Shown piece by piece: positions 55,306 through 64,000 of a stretch of 64,000 bases of DNA. Source of the stretch: Diplodia intermedia (lineage: Eukaryota > Ascomycota > Dothideomycetes > Botryosphaeriales > Botryosphaeriaceae); NCBI GenBank assembly GCA_021495925.1, contig JAKEKT010000036.1:248001-312000 (forward strand), in the 5' to 3' direction. The position numbers and the translations under genes were made by a program. Position 1 is the first letter of the stretch; each line of letters begins with the position of its first letter. The notes under the pieces were generated by a model. That model was given only the letters and a program-made list of their open reading frames with translations, searched no databases and was not told where the DNA came from.

Positions 55306-57180
55306 ATGTCCAGCACCGTGCTCATCGAGCGCATCACCAACTTCCTCGCCCCGGAGCCCAAGGACGAACCGCAAGCTGGCGCCACACCCGAGCAAGACGA
55401 CTTCTCGCGATGGAGGCCTTCTTACCACAACATCGCGCCCGTCGGCTGGATGAATGATCCTTGTGCTCCCGGCTACGACCCCGCCACTCGCCAGTACCAT
55501 GTCGGTTTCCAGTGGAATCCCAACGGCGCCGAGTGGGGAGACATCGTCTGGGGCAACTCGACATCGCCCGACTTGGTTTCCTGGAAGGTCGCGCCGAAGC
55601 CCACAGTCAGTCGAGACACTGCCTACGACCATGCCGGCGTCTTCACGGGCTGCTTCCGGCCCACGGCACCAGACGGCGCTCAAGACGGCACTCTGACCTA
55701 CATCTACACCGCTGTTAGCAAACTGCCCATCCACTACACGCTGCCCTACAACGTTGGCAGCGAAAAGCTTGCAATCGCAACGTCGAGGGACGGTGGCAAG
55801 ACTTGGAGCAAGCCATTGGGAAACCCGATTCTGAACGGCCCGCCGAAAGATGTCCCCGTGACGGGCTGGAGAGACCCCTACGTTGCGCCGTGGACCAACA
55901 TGGCCCGGGCGCTGGGTGGAGAACACGCAGACGGGAAGTTGTTCGCCACCATCTCCGGCGGACTTGTTGGAAGAACACCCACCGTTTTCCTCTACGCAGT
56001 CGACGCCTCGGATCTGACCAAATGGGAATATCTGGGCCCGCTGATGGACGTTGGGCTGAACAAAAGCCCGTCGCACTGGTCGGGCGACCTCGGCGTGAAC
56101 TGGGAAGTCACCAACTTCATGACGCTGGCCGACGACGAGGGTGCGTCGCAGGAGTTCCTGATCCTCGGCGCTGAGGGCTGCAAGTCCATCTACCGCCAGG
56201 AGGGGGGCAAGCGGACACCTCGCGGTCAACTCTGGGTTGCTGGAGACATTCGGTCCCAGCAAGGAAGGACAAGCACGGATGCACTGGTGGATTACGCCTA
56301 TGGCGGTGTCTTCGACCACGGCCTGTTCTACGCCGCCAACGGATTCTGGGACCCCGAGACTCAGCAGCAGGTTGTCATTGGCTGGGTCACGGAGGACGAT
56401 CTTCCCGTCGATCTCCAGATCAAGCAACAGTGGAGCGGCTGCCTCTCGCTGCCCAGAACTGCCGGTCTCATGACCGTCCGCAACGTCTGCAAGGCCCGCA
56501 AGTCACAGCTGAAGTCCATTACGTCGATTCAGGCCGAGTCAGACGCGAACGGAACGTCGACAGTTCGGACGATGAGAGTATCTCCCGACCGGCGGCTGCA
56601 GAAGTTACGCCGCTCGGCCCAGCAGACCGCTCTGCCCGCCGCATCGCTTGGCCCGCTCGACGGAACAATCCACGTGCCCCTCAGGAGTACGAGATGGGAA
56701 CTCGACGGGGAGTTTGCCGTGGCACAGACCTGCACGCGTGTGGGTATCGCCGTTCTTCACTCCGAAGGTTCGTCATTGCTCCGCCCCTCCACCGCCCCAC
56801 CCTCTGCTATTCGAGAAGCTCACGGGAACGCAGATGTGGAGTGCCGCACCGAGATGTACTGGAGCCCCGCCGAGGAGGATTTCGCCGTGGAGCGTCCCGA
56901 CCTCGTGCTGGCCGAGTCTTCGGTCAAGATGCAGACGGAGCATGCTCCCCACACCCTGTTCACGACGCGGGACGTCTCCACGGGGGCGGAGTCGGAGGAG
57001 AAGCTGCGGGTGCAGGCCTTCTACGACGGCAGCGTGCTGGAGGTGTTTGTGAACGAGCGCACCGCCATCACCACGAGGGTGTACACGGCCGACGCCCGGT
57101 GCGTTGGGCTCGCGCTGTTTGCCGAGGGCGATGCTCAGGTTACAGGGTGCTCTGTCTGGGATGGATTGTCGTGCGCGTAG
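55306..57180 (+). CDS. Glycoside hydrolase family 32 (invertase/fructosidase type)
   Basis: Intronless, 624 aa. GH32 five-bladed propeller motifs: WMNDPC with the nucleophile Asp near 51, FQWNPNGAEWGDIVWGN, DHAGVFTGC, GWRDPYV with the transition-state Asp near 190, and WEVTNFMTL, whose Glu near 267 is the likely acid/base. The usual GH32 ECP motif is thus replaced by EVT. The C-terminal beta-sandwich ends with LEVFVNERTAITTRVY. No signal peptide follows the ATG at 55306 (MSSTVLIERITNFL), so it is predicted intracellular. That would fit uptake of sucrose or short fructans by the adjacent transporter before hydrolysis. A fructosyltransferase activity cannot be excluded. Confidence 0.92.
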   Translation: MSSTVLIERITNFLAPEPKDEPQAGATPEQDDFSRWRPSYHNIAPVGWMNDPCAPGYDPATRQYHVGFQWNPNGAEWGDIVWGNSTSPDLVSWKVAPKPTVSRDTAYDHAGVFTGCFRPTAPDGAQDGTLTYIYTAVSKLPIHYTLPYNVGSEKLAIATSRDGGKTWSKPLGNPILNGPPKDVPVTGWRDPYVAPWTNMARALGGEHADGKLFATISGGLVGRTPTVFLYAVDASDLTKWEYLGPLMDVGLNKSPSHWSGDLGVNWEVTNFMTLADDEGASQEFLILGAEGCKSIYRQEGGKRTPRGQLWVAGDIRSQQGRTSTDALVDYAYGGVFDHGLFYAANGFWDPETQQQVVIGWVTEDDLPVDLQIKQQWSGCLSLPRTAGLMTVRNVCKARKSQLKSITSIQAESDANGTSTVRTMRVSPDRRLQKLRRSAQQTALPAASLGPLDGTIHVPLRSTRWELDGEFAVAQTCTRVGIAVLHSEGSSLLRPSTAPPSAIREAHGNADVECRTEMYWSPAEEDFAVERPDLVLAESSVKMQTEHAPHTLFTTRDVSTGAESEEKLRVQAFYDGSVLEVFVNERTAITTRVYTADARCVGLALFAEGDAQVTGCSVWDGLSCA

Positions 57181-57872
57181 AGCTTAATTTGGAAGCGGGA
57201 GCCCGTTCGCTGCGAGTGTACAGATGTAGATAACTTAGACGGCATTGGCCGCGCATGGACACACGGCGCAACAGTGCATCGTTAATTTCTCCAATCGATT
57301 CCTATTGCATGCAACAATTTCCCGCGCGCTGGCCGCTCCCATGCCCGTCGTCTCCGATGTATACTCGTGTTCTGTAGGCGTAGCGCGGCTCTTCTCGTGG
57401 TCAGACAGGCGTCAGCAGAGCCGAGCGCCACGTAGCGGCTAAGGCTGAAGACAAAACTGCGGCCACCCCCCTGGTTTCGCCGTACCTGCGTTCCACGGCG
57501 TAATGGTCCTGCGGCCACGTCTCCGAAATTTCTCCTTCCAGCCGTCGTGACCCCAGATTCCCCGGGGGTGAAGCTGCCGCATCGTGCCATCACGCCCCAA
57601 CCCCAGCCCCGGCCCCCCGCTTGGCATCCCGGTTTCCAAGAGCATCTTCGCGTGGTACGCGGATCTGGAGACCCAGCTGTCACTGCGGCCATGCGTCCGC
57701 CCTGCACCCCGCGTATATAACCTGCAGGAGCGTCCCCCCGGATCACCATCTCCACCGCGTCATCCTCCCTTTGGTCCGCTCCCCGGTGGTCGACTACTAA
57801 TTAAGCGGAACCCCCCCCAAGCCCGCCGTCGCCCGATCCCGCCCGCCGCGCCGCGCGCACCCACCCACACCC
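57181..57872. promoter_or_regulatory. Intergenic with TATA box of the sugar transporter gene
   Basis: TATATAA at 57714-57720 lies 153 bases before the ATG at 57873 and is the clear core-promoter candidate. The rest of the 692 bases contains the GH32 3' flank and no gene. Confidence 0.6.
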
Positions 57873-59522
57873 ATGTCCAAGGAAGCCGATCAGACGGTGA
57901 TGACGGAGAAGTCCAAGATGGACTCGGACGGCGAGGTGCAGTACCACGAGCACGTCGAGATCAAGCCGCAGGGCAAGGCGGTCAACGCGCTCCTGATCGC
58001 GACGTGCACCGTCTTCGCGGCCGCCTCGTTCCTGTTCGGCTTCGACGACAAGGTCATCTCGCCGATTGTCGCGCTCGAGCCCTTTGTGAGTGCTTCCCCA
58101 CACGCGCCGCTCCCCCGCATTCACTGACCCCAAGCACAGGTCGACAAGTACCAGGGCCCCAACCCGACGACGGGCAAGCTCGTCTTCACGGCGCGCAACC
58201 AGAACCTGCTGTTCGCGGTGCCGCTGGTCGGGTCGATCCTGGGCGCGCTGGCGGCGTACCCGCTCAACAACAAGTTCGGGCGCAAGTGGCCGCTGGTCGG
58301 CTCGTACTTCATCTCCATCGGCGGCTGCTTCCTGCAGCTGTTCGCGCCCAACCTCGGCGGCTTCATCGCGGGCCGGTTCTGGAACGCGTTCGTCATGGGC
58401 ATCGCCAACTCGACGGCGCCGCTGTACCTGGGCGAGACGGTGCCCGTGGCCATCCGCGGGCGCGTCGTGGCGTCCATCAACATCATGAACCTGCTCGCGG
58501 GCGTGGTCGCCACGCTCGTCGTGTACGGCACGCACGCGCGGCCCGACAAGCTGTCGTACATGGTGCCGCTGGCGGTGCAGTGCTGCCTGCCGGTGGTGCT
58601 GATCCCGCTGACGGCCTTCCTGCCCGAGAGCCCGCAGTGGCTGATCGGCAAGGGCCGGCTGGACGAGGCGTTCGCCAGCCTGCGCAAGCTGCGCGGCTAC
58701 AGCGACGCCGAGGTGCGCGACGAGCTGCGCATGATGAAGATGTGCGAGGACAACGAGCGCAACACGGCGCTCGAGGTGTCGTTCTGGAGCATCTTCGACC
58801 GCAACAACCTCAAGCGCACCATCACCGCCGGCTCCTTCTTCTCCTTCAACCAGTGCTCCGGCGTCTTCCTGTCGACCACGTACGCCACCGTCTTCCTCGT
58901 CGACATCGGCGTCGCCTCGCCCTTCGCCCTGACCATCATCGCCTCGTGCTGCACGCTGGCCGGCACCATGGTCGCGCCGCTGCTCATCGACCGCCTGGGC
59001 CGCCGCCCGCTCGCGCTGGCCGGCATGGCCATGCTGCTGGCCATCGACGTGGCGGCGGGCGGGCTCGCCTTCGACATGCAGGACAAGACCAAGGTGCTCG
59101 GCATCGCGGCGCTGTCCTTCATCTTCAACTTCTTCTGGGCGTCGTCCTTCTACTCGCTCAGCAACGTGATGCCGACCGAGATCGCGACCATCAAGCTGCG
59201 CTCGTACACGATGAGCTACACCATCGCGTGGGCGCAGACGACGGCCGTCATCACCACCATCGCCGTGCCGCAGCTCACGGCCGCCGACGGCGCCAACCTG
59301 GGCGCCAAGACGTACCTGATCTTCGCCGGCTGCATGGTCGGCATCATCCTGTTCGTCTTCTTCCTCATGCCCGAGACCAAGAACCGCACGTTTGCCGAGA
59401 TCGACGAGATTTACGACGCCAAGGTGCCCATGTGGCGCTGGGCCGACTATCAGACGACGACCGAGGCGAAGCAGGCGAAGGACCTGCCGGTGGATGCGGT
59501 GCCCAAGGTGTTGGAGGAGTAG
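57873..59522 (+). CDS. MFS sugar transporter (sugar porter family)
   Basis: Two exons: 57873..58085,58140..59522, 531 aa, with a 54-nt intron (GTGAGT...CACAG). A cytoplasmic N-terminus of about 38 residues precedes 12 expected spans. Sugar-porter motifs: FLFGFDDKVISP in helix 1, NNKFGRKWPLVGSY, GETVPVAIRGRV (PESP/R-x-R-G region), PESPQWLIGKGR (Gln where Arg is usual in PESPRWL), DRLGRRPLALAG and the terminal PETKNRTFAEIDEIY. It imports a hexose or disaccharide by proton symport (family knowledge). Position beside the Zn2Cys6 regulator and GH32 suggests sucrose or a fructo-oligosaccharide as substrate. Confidence 0.9.
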
Positions 59523-59937
59523 AAGGGGGTGTCGGCTTTTTGTACAAAAGTTTCTTACCGGTGGCAGGGCGGGGGGTGGTGTACGAGGTATCGAGCTCGG
59601 ATGGCGGGGAATGTGTATGTACATGTGTAATGAATTGTTGAAGGACTGTTCCTGTCCGTACTCGTTGCGCAGTGAGTCGTGGAGTTTCACAGATGTTTCG
59701 GGCGGAGGTCACACTAACTGCCAGGACGGGTTAGTAGCGTGTAAGCAGGCAACACTGGCCCAGTAGGGAAGGTGGGGAACGTGCCGTGTAGGCTACTTCC
59801 CTTGGCCTCAGCCCATCCTTTTGATCCACTCTCTGTTTGCCGTCCGGTTTTACGTGGATTGCACAAACATCTCTCCTTCGTGCCATTGGCCAGCCTTGGT
59901 CATCCTGCTGCGTACACCCCGTGCACGCTCTACGGCA
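59523..59937. other. Intergenic, no gene seen
   Basis: This 415-base gap separates two plus-strand genes. An in-frame ATG at 59821 could extend the next protein by 39 residues, but that would bury its signal peptide. Confidence 0.55.
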
Positions 59938-61260
59938 ATGAAGCCCACTGCAGCTTCAGCCCTCGCGCTGCTTGGCATCGTGAGCGGCTCTGCTCGCGCT
60001 GAGATCTTGCTGTACGAGCCCACCGGCCCATACCATGTCTCGCAGACGCAGCACGTCTTCAACCACACCACGCCCGACGACTTCACCGCACCCAACGGCA
60101 CCGGCGTCGGAACCCTGATGCTGGTAACGATATACGCCCCAACCCTCTCCGTCCCGAACCGCACCACCCCCTACATGGACGCCACCAACGCCGACATCTG
60201 GGGCCCCGCCCTCGGCCTGGCCCCCTCCTCCCTATCCACCCTCGTCACCAACCTCCAGCACGACGCCCCCCACCTCCCCACCACCACACCTCCGCTCCCC
60301 ACCATCCTCTTCCTGCCGGGCGCCGGCATGCCGTGCTTCGCCTACACGGCGTACCTGACGGAGCTCGCATCTTCCGGCTACGCCGTCGTCGCGCTCGACC
60401 ACCCGGGCGAGCCGCCGTACCTGGCGCTCCCGGGCGCGGGCATCGGCGGCGTGAAGAGCGCCTTCCCGCCGCTGCACGACTACACGTGGGCGCAGTACCG
60501 GCAGATCTACGCGCACCGCCTGGCCGACGCCGCCGCGCTGCTGAGCGACGCGTACCTCCCCGGGCTGGTGCGGGACCGGGGGTGGCCATTCGACCTCGCA
60601 GCGATGGGCGTGTTTGGGCACAGCATCGGCGGCGCGGCGGCGGCCGGCGTCATGGCTGCTTCTGCTGCTGCTGCAGGTGCTGCTCGACGGCAAGACCCCC
60701 AGCCTTTCTCACCTGCGCCAGACGACGCCACCGGTAGTAGTAGCGCCACGTCGACGCCGGTCCTCGCCGGCGGCGCCAACCTGGACGGCTGGTACTTCTT
60801 CGACATCGGCGACCTGACGGGCAACAACGGGACGGGGGAGCAGCAGCCGTACCCCGACCTCGCGGCGGCCGGCCCGTTCCTGGCGCTGGCCAAGGAGGAG
60901 CCGCGCGCGCCGCCGGACGCGACGTGGGCGAACTTCGGCGCCGCGCAGAGCGGGTGGCTGCGCGACGTGGGGGTGCGGCGGGCGAGGCATTTCGACTTTG
61001 GCGACTTCCCGCTGCTCGTCGATGGGCTGCTGGGGCGGAGGAGGGAGGGCCAAGGGGCGGCGCTGGACGTGCTGTTGGGGGGCGTGGAGGGGGCGCGGGT
61101 GACGGCGGTCGTGACGGGCTTCTTGAAGGCGTTCTTTGGGGCCGTGGTGGGCCGTACTGGGCAGGGGGGGCTGGAGGCGGTGGATGCGTTTCAGAAGAGT
61201 GTGGGGGAGGAGACTTGGGTGAGGGAGGCGCTGGATTGCGGGGTGGGGCAGGGGGAGTGA
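59938..61260 (+). CDS. Secreted PAF-acetylhydrolase-like esterase
   Basis: Intronless, 440 aa from ATG 59938, chosen because it begins a clean signal peptide (MKPTAASALALLGIVSGSARA). The alpha/beta-hydrolase core has the oxyanion-region motif ILFLPGAGMPCFAYTAYLTE, AVVALDHPGEPPY, and the nucleophile elbow GVFGHSIGGAAAAG. HFDFGDFPLL near 355 probably holds the catalytic histidine. The layout follows platelet-activating-factor acetylhydrolase isoform II-like fungal esterases. There are several N-glycosylation sites near the mature N-terminus. An Ala/Ser-rich low-complexity loop follows the nucleophile. It acts outside the cell on an unknown ester. Confidence 0.8.
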   Translation: MKPTAASALALLGIVSGSARAEILLYEPTGPYHVSQTQHVFNHTTPDDFTAPNGTGVGTLMLVTIYAPTLSVPNRTTPYMDATNADIWGPALGLAPSSLSTLVTNLQHDAPHLPTTTPPLPTILFLPGAGMPCFAYTAYLTELASSGYAVVALDHPGEPPYLALPGAGIGGVKSAFPPLHDYTWAQYRQIYAHRLADAAALLSDAYLPGLVRDRGWPFDLAAMGVFGHSIGGAAAAGVMAASAAAAGAARRQDPQPFSPAPDDATGSSSATSTPVLAGGANLDGWYFFDIGDLTGNNGTGEQQPYPDLAAAGPFLALAKEEPRAPPDATWANFGAAQSGWLRDVGVRRARHFDFGDFPLLVDGLLGRRREGQGAALDVLLGGVEGARVTAVVTGFLKAFFGAVVGRTGQGGLEAVDAFQKSVGEETWVREALDCGVGQGE

Positions 61261-61714
61261 GTGAGTGATGGGCGTCGAGCTGTGGTCTTGGGCGAGATGA
61301 AGATGATGGCTGCATGGCCGCTTCAACGCAGCATTATTGTTGTTGTTCACGATGTTCAAGGTGGGTGCTCCGGATGCCTCGGCTATGCAGCTTCATGACT
61401 TGATGGGCAACTTTTCCGGCTCACACGTTTCCGGCCTCGATCTTTTCCGACCCCGGCAGGCCTCTTCACCGTCATTTGTTTAGCCAAGATATCTTGGTTT
61501 CCCCGTTTGCGAACGTGCGGCGCGATCCTCATCCCCACAAATTGGGGATAAGAGCGGGGAAGCGGGGGGGACTGCAGACGGGGGGCGGCCTTGGCCACGA
61601 TGAATTTTCCCGTCCAAATTTGCGGTTTCGTTTGAATTTCGAGATCAATCTATATATTGGTCGGCAGTCCCATCTGGGATCAGCCAGGAGAATTGACCAG
61701 CATCCGCCGACACG
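61261..61714. promoter_or_regulatory. Intergenic with TATA box of the GH28 gene
   Basis: TATATAT at 61651-61657 lies 58 bases before the ATG at 61715. The rest of the 454-base gap holds the esterase 3' flank, with no gene. Confidence 0.6.
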
Positions 61715-63221
61715 ATGGTCCCTCCACGATCGACCGCGGCGGGCCTCGCCCTGGCCCTGTACGCATCTGGCGCGTGGGCCGCAACCGTGTCGGAGATCTT
61801 CCTCGGGAGCATCAGGTCGGCACGCCCGATGGCGGCAGCGCAGTCGCCGGCGAGAACGCGCACCTGCATCGTGGACAGCCACAACGACGGCACGACCGAC
61901 GACTCGGCCTACATCGCTGCGGCGCTGGACGAGTGCAATGGCGGCGGCCACGTCCTCTTCCCAAAGACGCAGTCGTACGTCGTCGGCGAGCCGCTGGACA
62001 TGACCGGGCTCGCCAGCATCGACATCGACATCCAGGGCGCCGTCGCCTTCACCGACGACATCCCCCACTGGCTCGACAGCTCCTTCGACCTCGGCTTCCA
62101 GAACGCCACCAGCTTCTTCAAGCTCGGCGGGACCGACGTCCACGTCTATGGCGGCGGCACCATCGACGGGAGGGGCCAGACCTGGTGGGACAACTACGCG
62201 AAGAACAAGCACGACCGCCGGCCGGTGCTGTTCGCGACGGTCGAGATGTACGGCGGGTCGGTGTCGGATCTGCGCCTGGTCAATTCGCCGTTTTGGCACA
62301 ACTTCGTCGCGAATTCGTCCGAGGTCGTGTTTACGAACATCTCCATCCGGAGCGTCAGCGACAACGAGCATTTCGAGAAGAATACGGATGGTGAGACGGC
62401 GTCTCCCGGGCCGGCTTTGGGTGTGGGGTTTGGCTGATTGACGATTTGAGTGCAGGTTGGGATATATACCGGTCTGACCACATCACCGTCCAGAATTCCT
62501 CCGTGACGAACGGCGACGGTGCGTAGCAACCTCCTCTCCCCCCTCCCCCGCTAACGCAAACACCCCAGACTGCGTCTCGTTCAAACCCAACAGCACCAAC
62601 ATCCTCGTGCAGAACATGTCCTGCAACGGCACGCACGGCATGAGCGTCGGCAGCCTCGGCCAGTACCCGGACCGGGTCGACTACGTCGAGAACATCCTCG
62701 TGCGCAACGCCGCCATGTACAACTCGTCCGAGGGCGCGCGCATCAAGGTGTGGCCCAACGCCTTCAGCGAGAAGAGCGCGACCCTCGTCGGCGGCGGCGG
62801 CAGGGGCCTCGTGCGCAACGTCACCTACGACACCATGTGGCTGGACAATGTCGACTACGGCCTGACCATCACCCAGTGCTACGGCCAGGACGACGAGGAG
62901 GAGTGTTTCAAGCATCCGGTGAGTGGGGGGGAGGGAGTGTTGTTCGATCAGTCGTCACAGCTGACGGGAGTGCCGGTGTAGTCGAAGCTGAACATCACCG
63001 ACGTCACCTTCCGCAATGTTCGCGGCCGCTCCAACAGGGTCTTCTCGCCCATCGTGGCGCATCTGGTTTGCTCGAGCCCGGACACTTGCTCCAATATCGT
63101 GGCCGAGGACATTGACATCCGCACCATTAACGGGTCGAATCTTGTCACCTGCCGCAATATGGACGAGGATCTGCTGGATGTGAATTGCGTGGATTGGAGC
63201 AAGGGCTACAACCCGGCTTGA
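61715..63221 (+). CDS. Glycoside hydrolase family 28 (polygalacturonase-type, secreted)
   Basis: Four exons: 61715..62390,62456..62518,62569..62918,62982..63221, 442 aa. The N-terminus (STAAGLALALYASGAWAA) is a signal peptide. A right-handed beta-helix is expected. The four GH28 catalytic motifs are complete and two are split by introns: NTDGWD (exon 1/2), GDDCVSF (exon 2/3), THGMSVGSLG, where the usual GHG has become THG, and ARIKVW. The sequence GGTDVHVYGGGTIDGRGQTW fits exo-acting polygalacturonases. Many N-glycosylation sites are present. It acts on plant pectin outside the cell. Introns are 65, 50 and 63 nt. Confidence 0.9.
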
Positions 63222-64000
63222 GGGATATGTATGAGTTGTGCGAAGAGAAGGGGAAAAAATGTCAAACGTGGTGGAGCGAAGAATAAAAAGCTTCATGGAA
63301 CTCGCGTGGCCGCAAGTCGGAAGGTTCAGGGCCAAGATATTATTAGACTCCAACGTGGTACGGTGACTTTCTCGAAACCTTGTTTGTGCGCCGCTGAAGA
63401 TGTCTTAAACTCTGGCTCGTGGCACGGAATCTTCAGAGAACAATGGCACACGGGATACCTGCCCAAGACATGCTTAAGACAGGCCTGTTAAGCTTATAAT
63501 AAGAGGCTTTTCGGCATTCTGTACCCGCGGTGCTGAGACAGATCTGCAGGATGACGGATGACGGATCTGAAAGGACCGAGATGGCGGCGAGGAAAAGGAG
63601 CCCGCCGACTGCCGTTCGAAACAATCGAAGCATTTAGTTGTGTATTCGTTACTACCAATGGGGATGGTGTGACAGCGATGCCGGTACTCCGATGCCGTGG
63701 TCGGACAGATACAGGCGAGTACGAGCGTCGCACTCACCGCCATCGGTCGGAAGCACCGCAACTTCGGGGACGAAGCGGCTTGCCACGGGTGTGGGCCAAG
63801 GCTCCCGAAGGTCGAGGCGTCGGCAGTGAGCGGGAGCGGGGCACGGGGCGTGGGGAGAGCTGCCACGCTGCGGGGGATGGGCAACTAATTAAAGAACACC
63901 GCTGGCTCATGCTGACGACTCACTCCCACCGGTAGGTCCCCCCCACAAGCTTCCTGGCGCGGGGCCACGTCATGCGGCGAGAAAATGTTGCGCAACGATT
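63222..64000. other. 3' end of window, no gene recognised
   Basis: These 779 bases follow the GH28 gene. Short ORFs occur on both strands without recognisable products. Confidence 0.5.

Noticed and set aside
57801..59690. 629-codon minus-strand ORF
   Set aside because: Antisense to the sugar transporter, His/Arg/Asp-rich shadow of a GC-biased gene, with no domain features.
1..64000. CRISPR arrays, bacterial operons, Shine-Dalgarno sites
   Set aside because: The sequence is fungal nuclear DNA with spliceosomal introns; no spaced repeat array was seen.

Overview
This is nuclear DNA of a filamentous ascomycete (Pezizomycotina). Most genes are split by short GT-AG introns of about 48-100 nt with CTAAC/CTGAC-like branch points. 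GC content is high. The families are typical of the group: NACHT-type NLRs, DUF3433 and DUF6536 membrane proteins, Zn2Cys6 regulators, GH28 and GH32, and Dal5-like transporters. The order or genus cannot be fixed from the sequence. Exon models were built by hand and kept only when the reading phase closed across every junction, so most join coordinates are well supported.

Layout. 0-6.5 kb: a diverged direct repeat, an NLR-like NACHT gene and a microsomal cytochrome P450. 8.2-15.2 kb: a compact block of conserved housekeeping genes, with an XRCC2-like RecA paralogue and SOM1 divergent over 171 bp, TFIID subunit TAF8, cytochrome c oxidase subunit VIIa and AP-3 mu. 15.9-21.3 kb: a large DUF3433 membrane protein, a broken piece of the same gene just downstream, and a small methyltransferase with a probable GC-AG intron. 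21.9-27.6 kb: a regulator with no visible Zn cluster, divergent from a secreted TenA-fold-like protein, followed by an aldoxime dehydratase. A palindromic double GATA site lies in the divergent promoter. 28-32 kb: a full PNP-NACHT-ankyrin NLR. 32.6-44.5 kb: a secreted FAD-linked oxidase, an unknown membrane protein, a 2.3-kb gene-poor gap, a DUF2235 alpha/beta hydrolase and a fungal-TF-domain protein. 45.5-48.9 kb: a decaying patch with a DUF6536 gene broken by a 411-bp hAT-like MITE, a relic of gamma-glutamyltranspeptidase and an orphan ORF. 49.8-63.2 kb: carbohydrate and nutrient genes, namely a Dal5-like MFS transporter, then Zn2Cys6 regulator, GH32 fructosidase and sugar transporter in a row on one strand, then a secreted PAF-AH-like esterase and a secreted GH28 pectinase.

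How genes may work together (inference). The regulator, GH32 and sugar transporter look like a sucrose/fructan uptake and hydrolysis unit, possibly with the neighbouring secreted hydrolases. The divergent regulator, TenA-like protein and aldoxime dehydratase may be a small nitrogen-related unit. The two NLRs have different N-terminal modules and probably serve non-self recognition or programmed cell death. The window therefore alternates between a conserved core block and accessory, turnover-prone segments.
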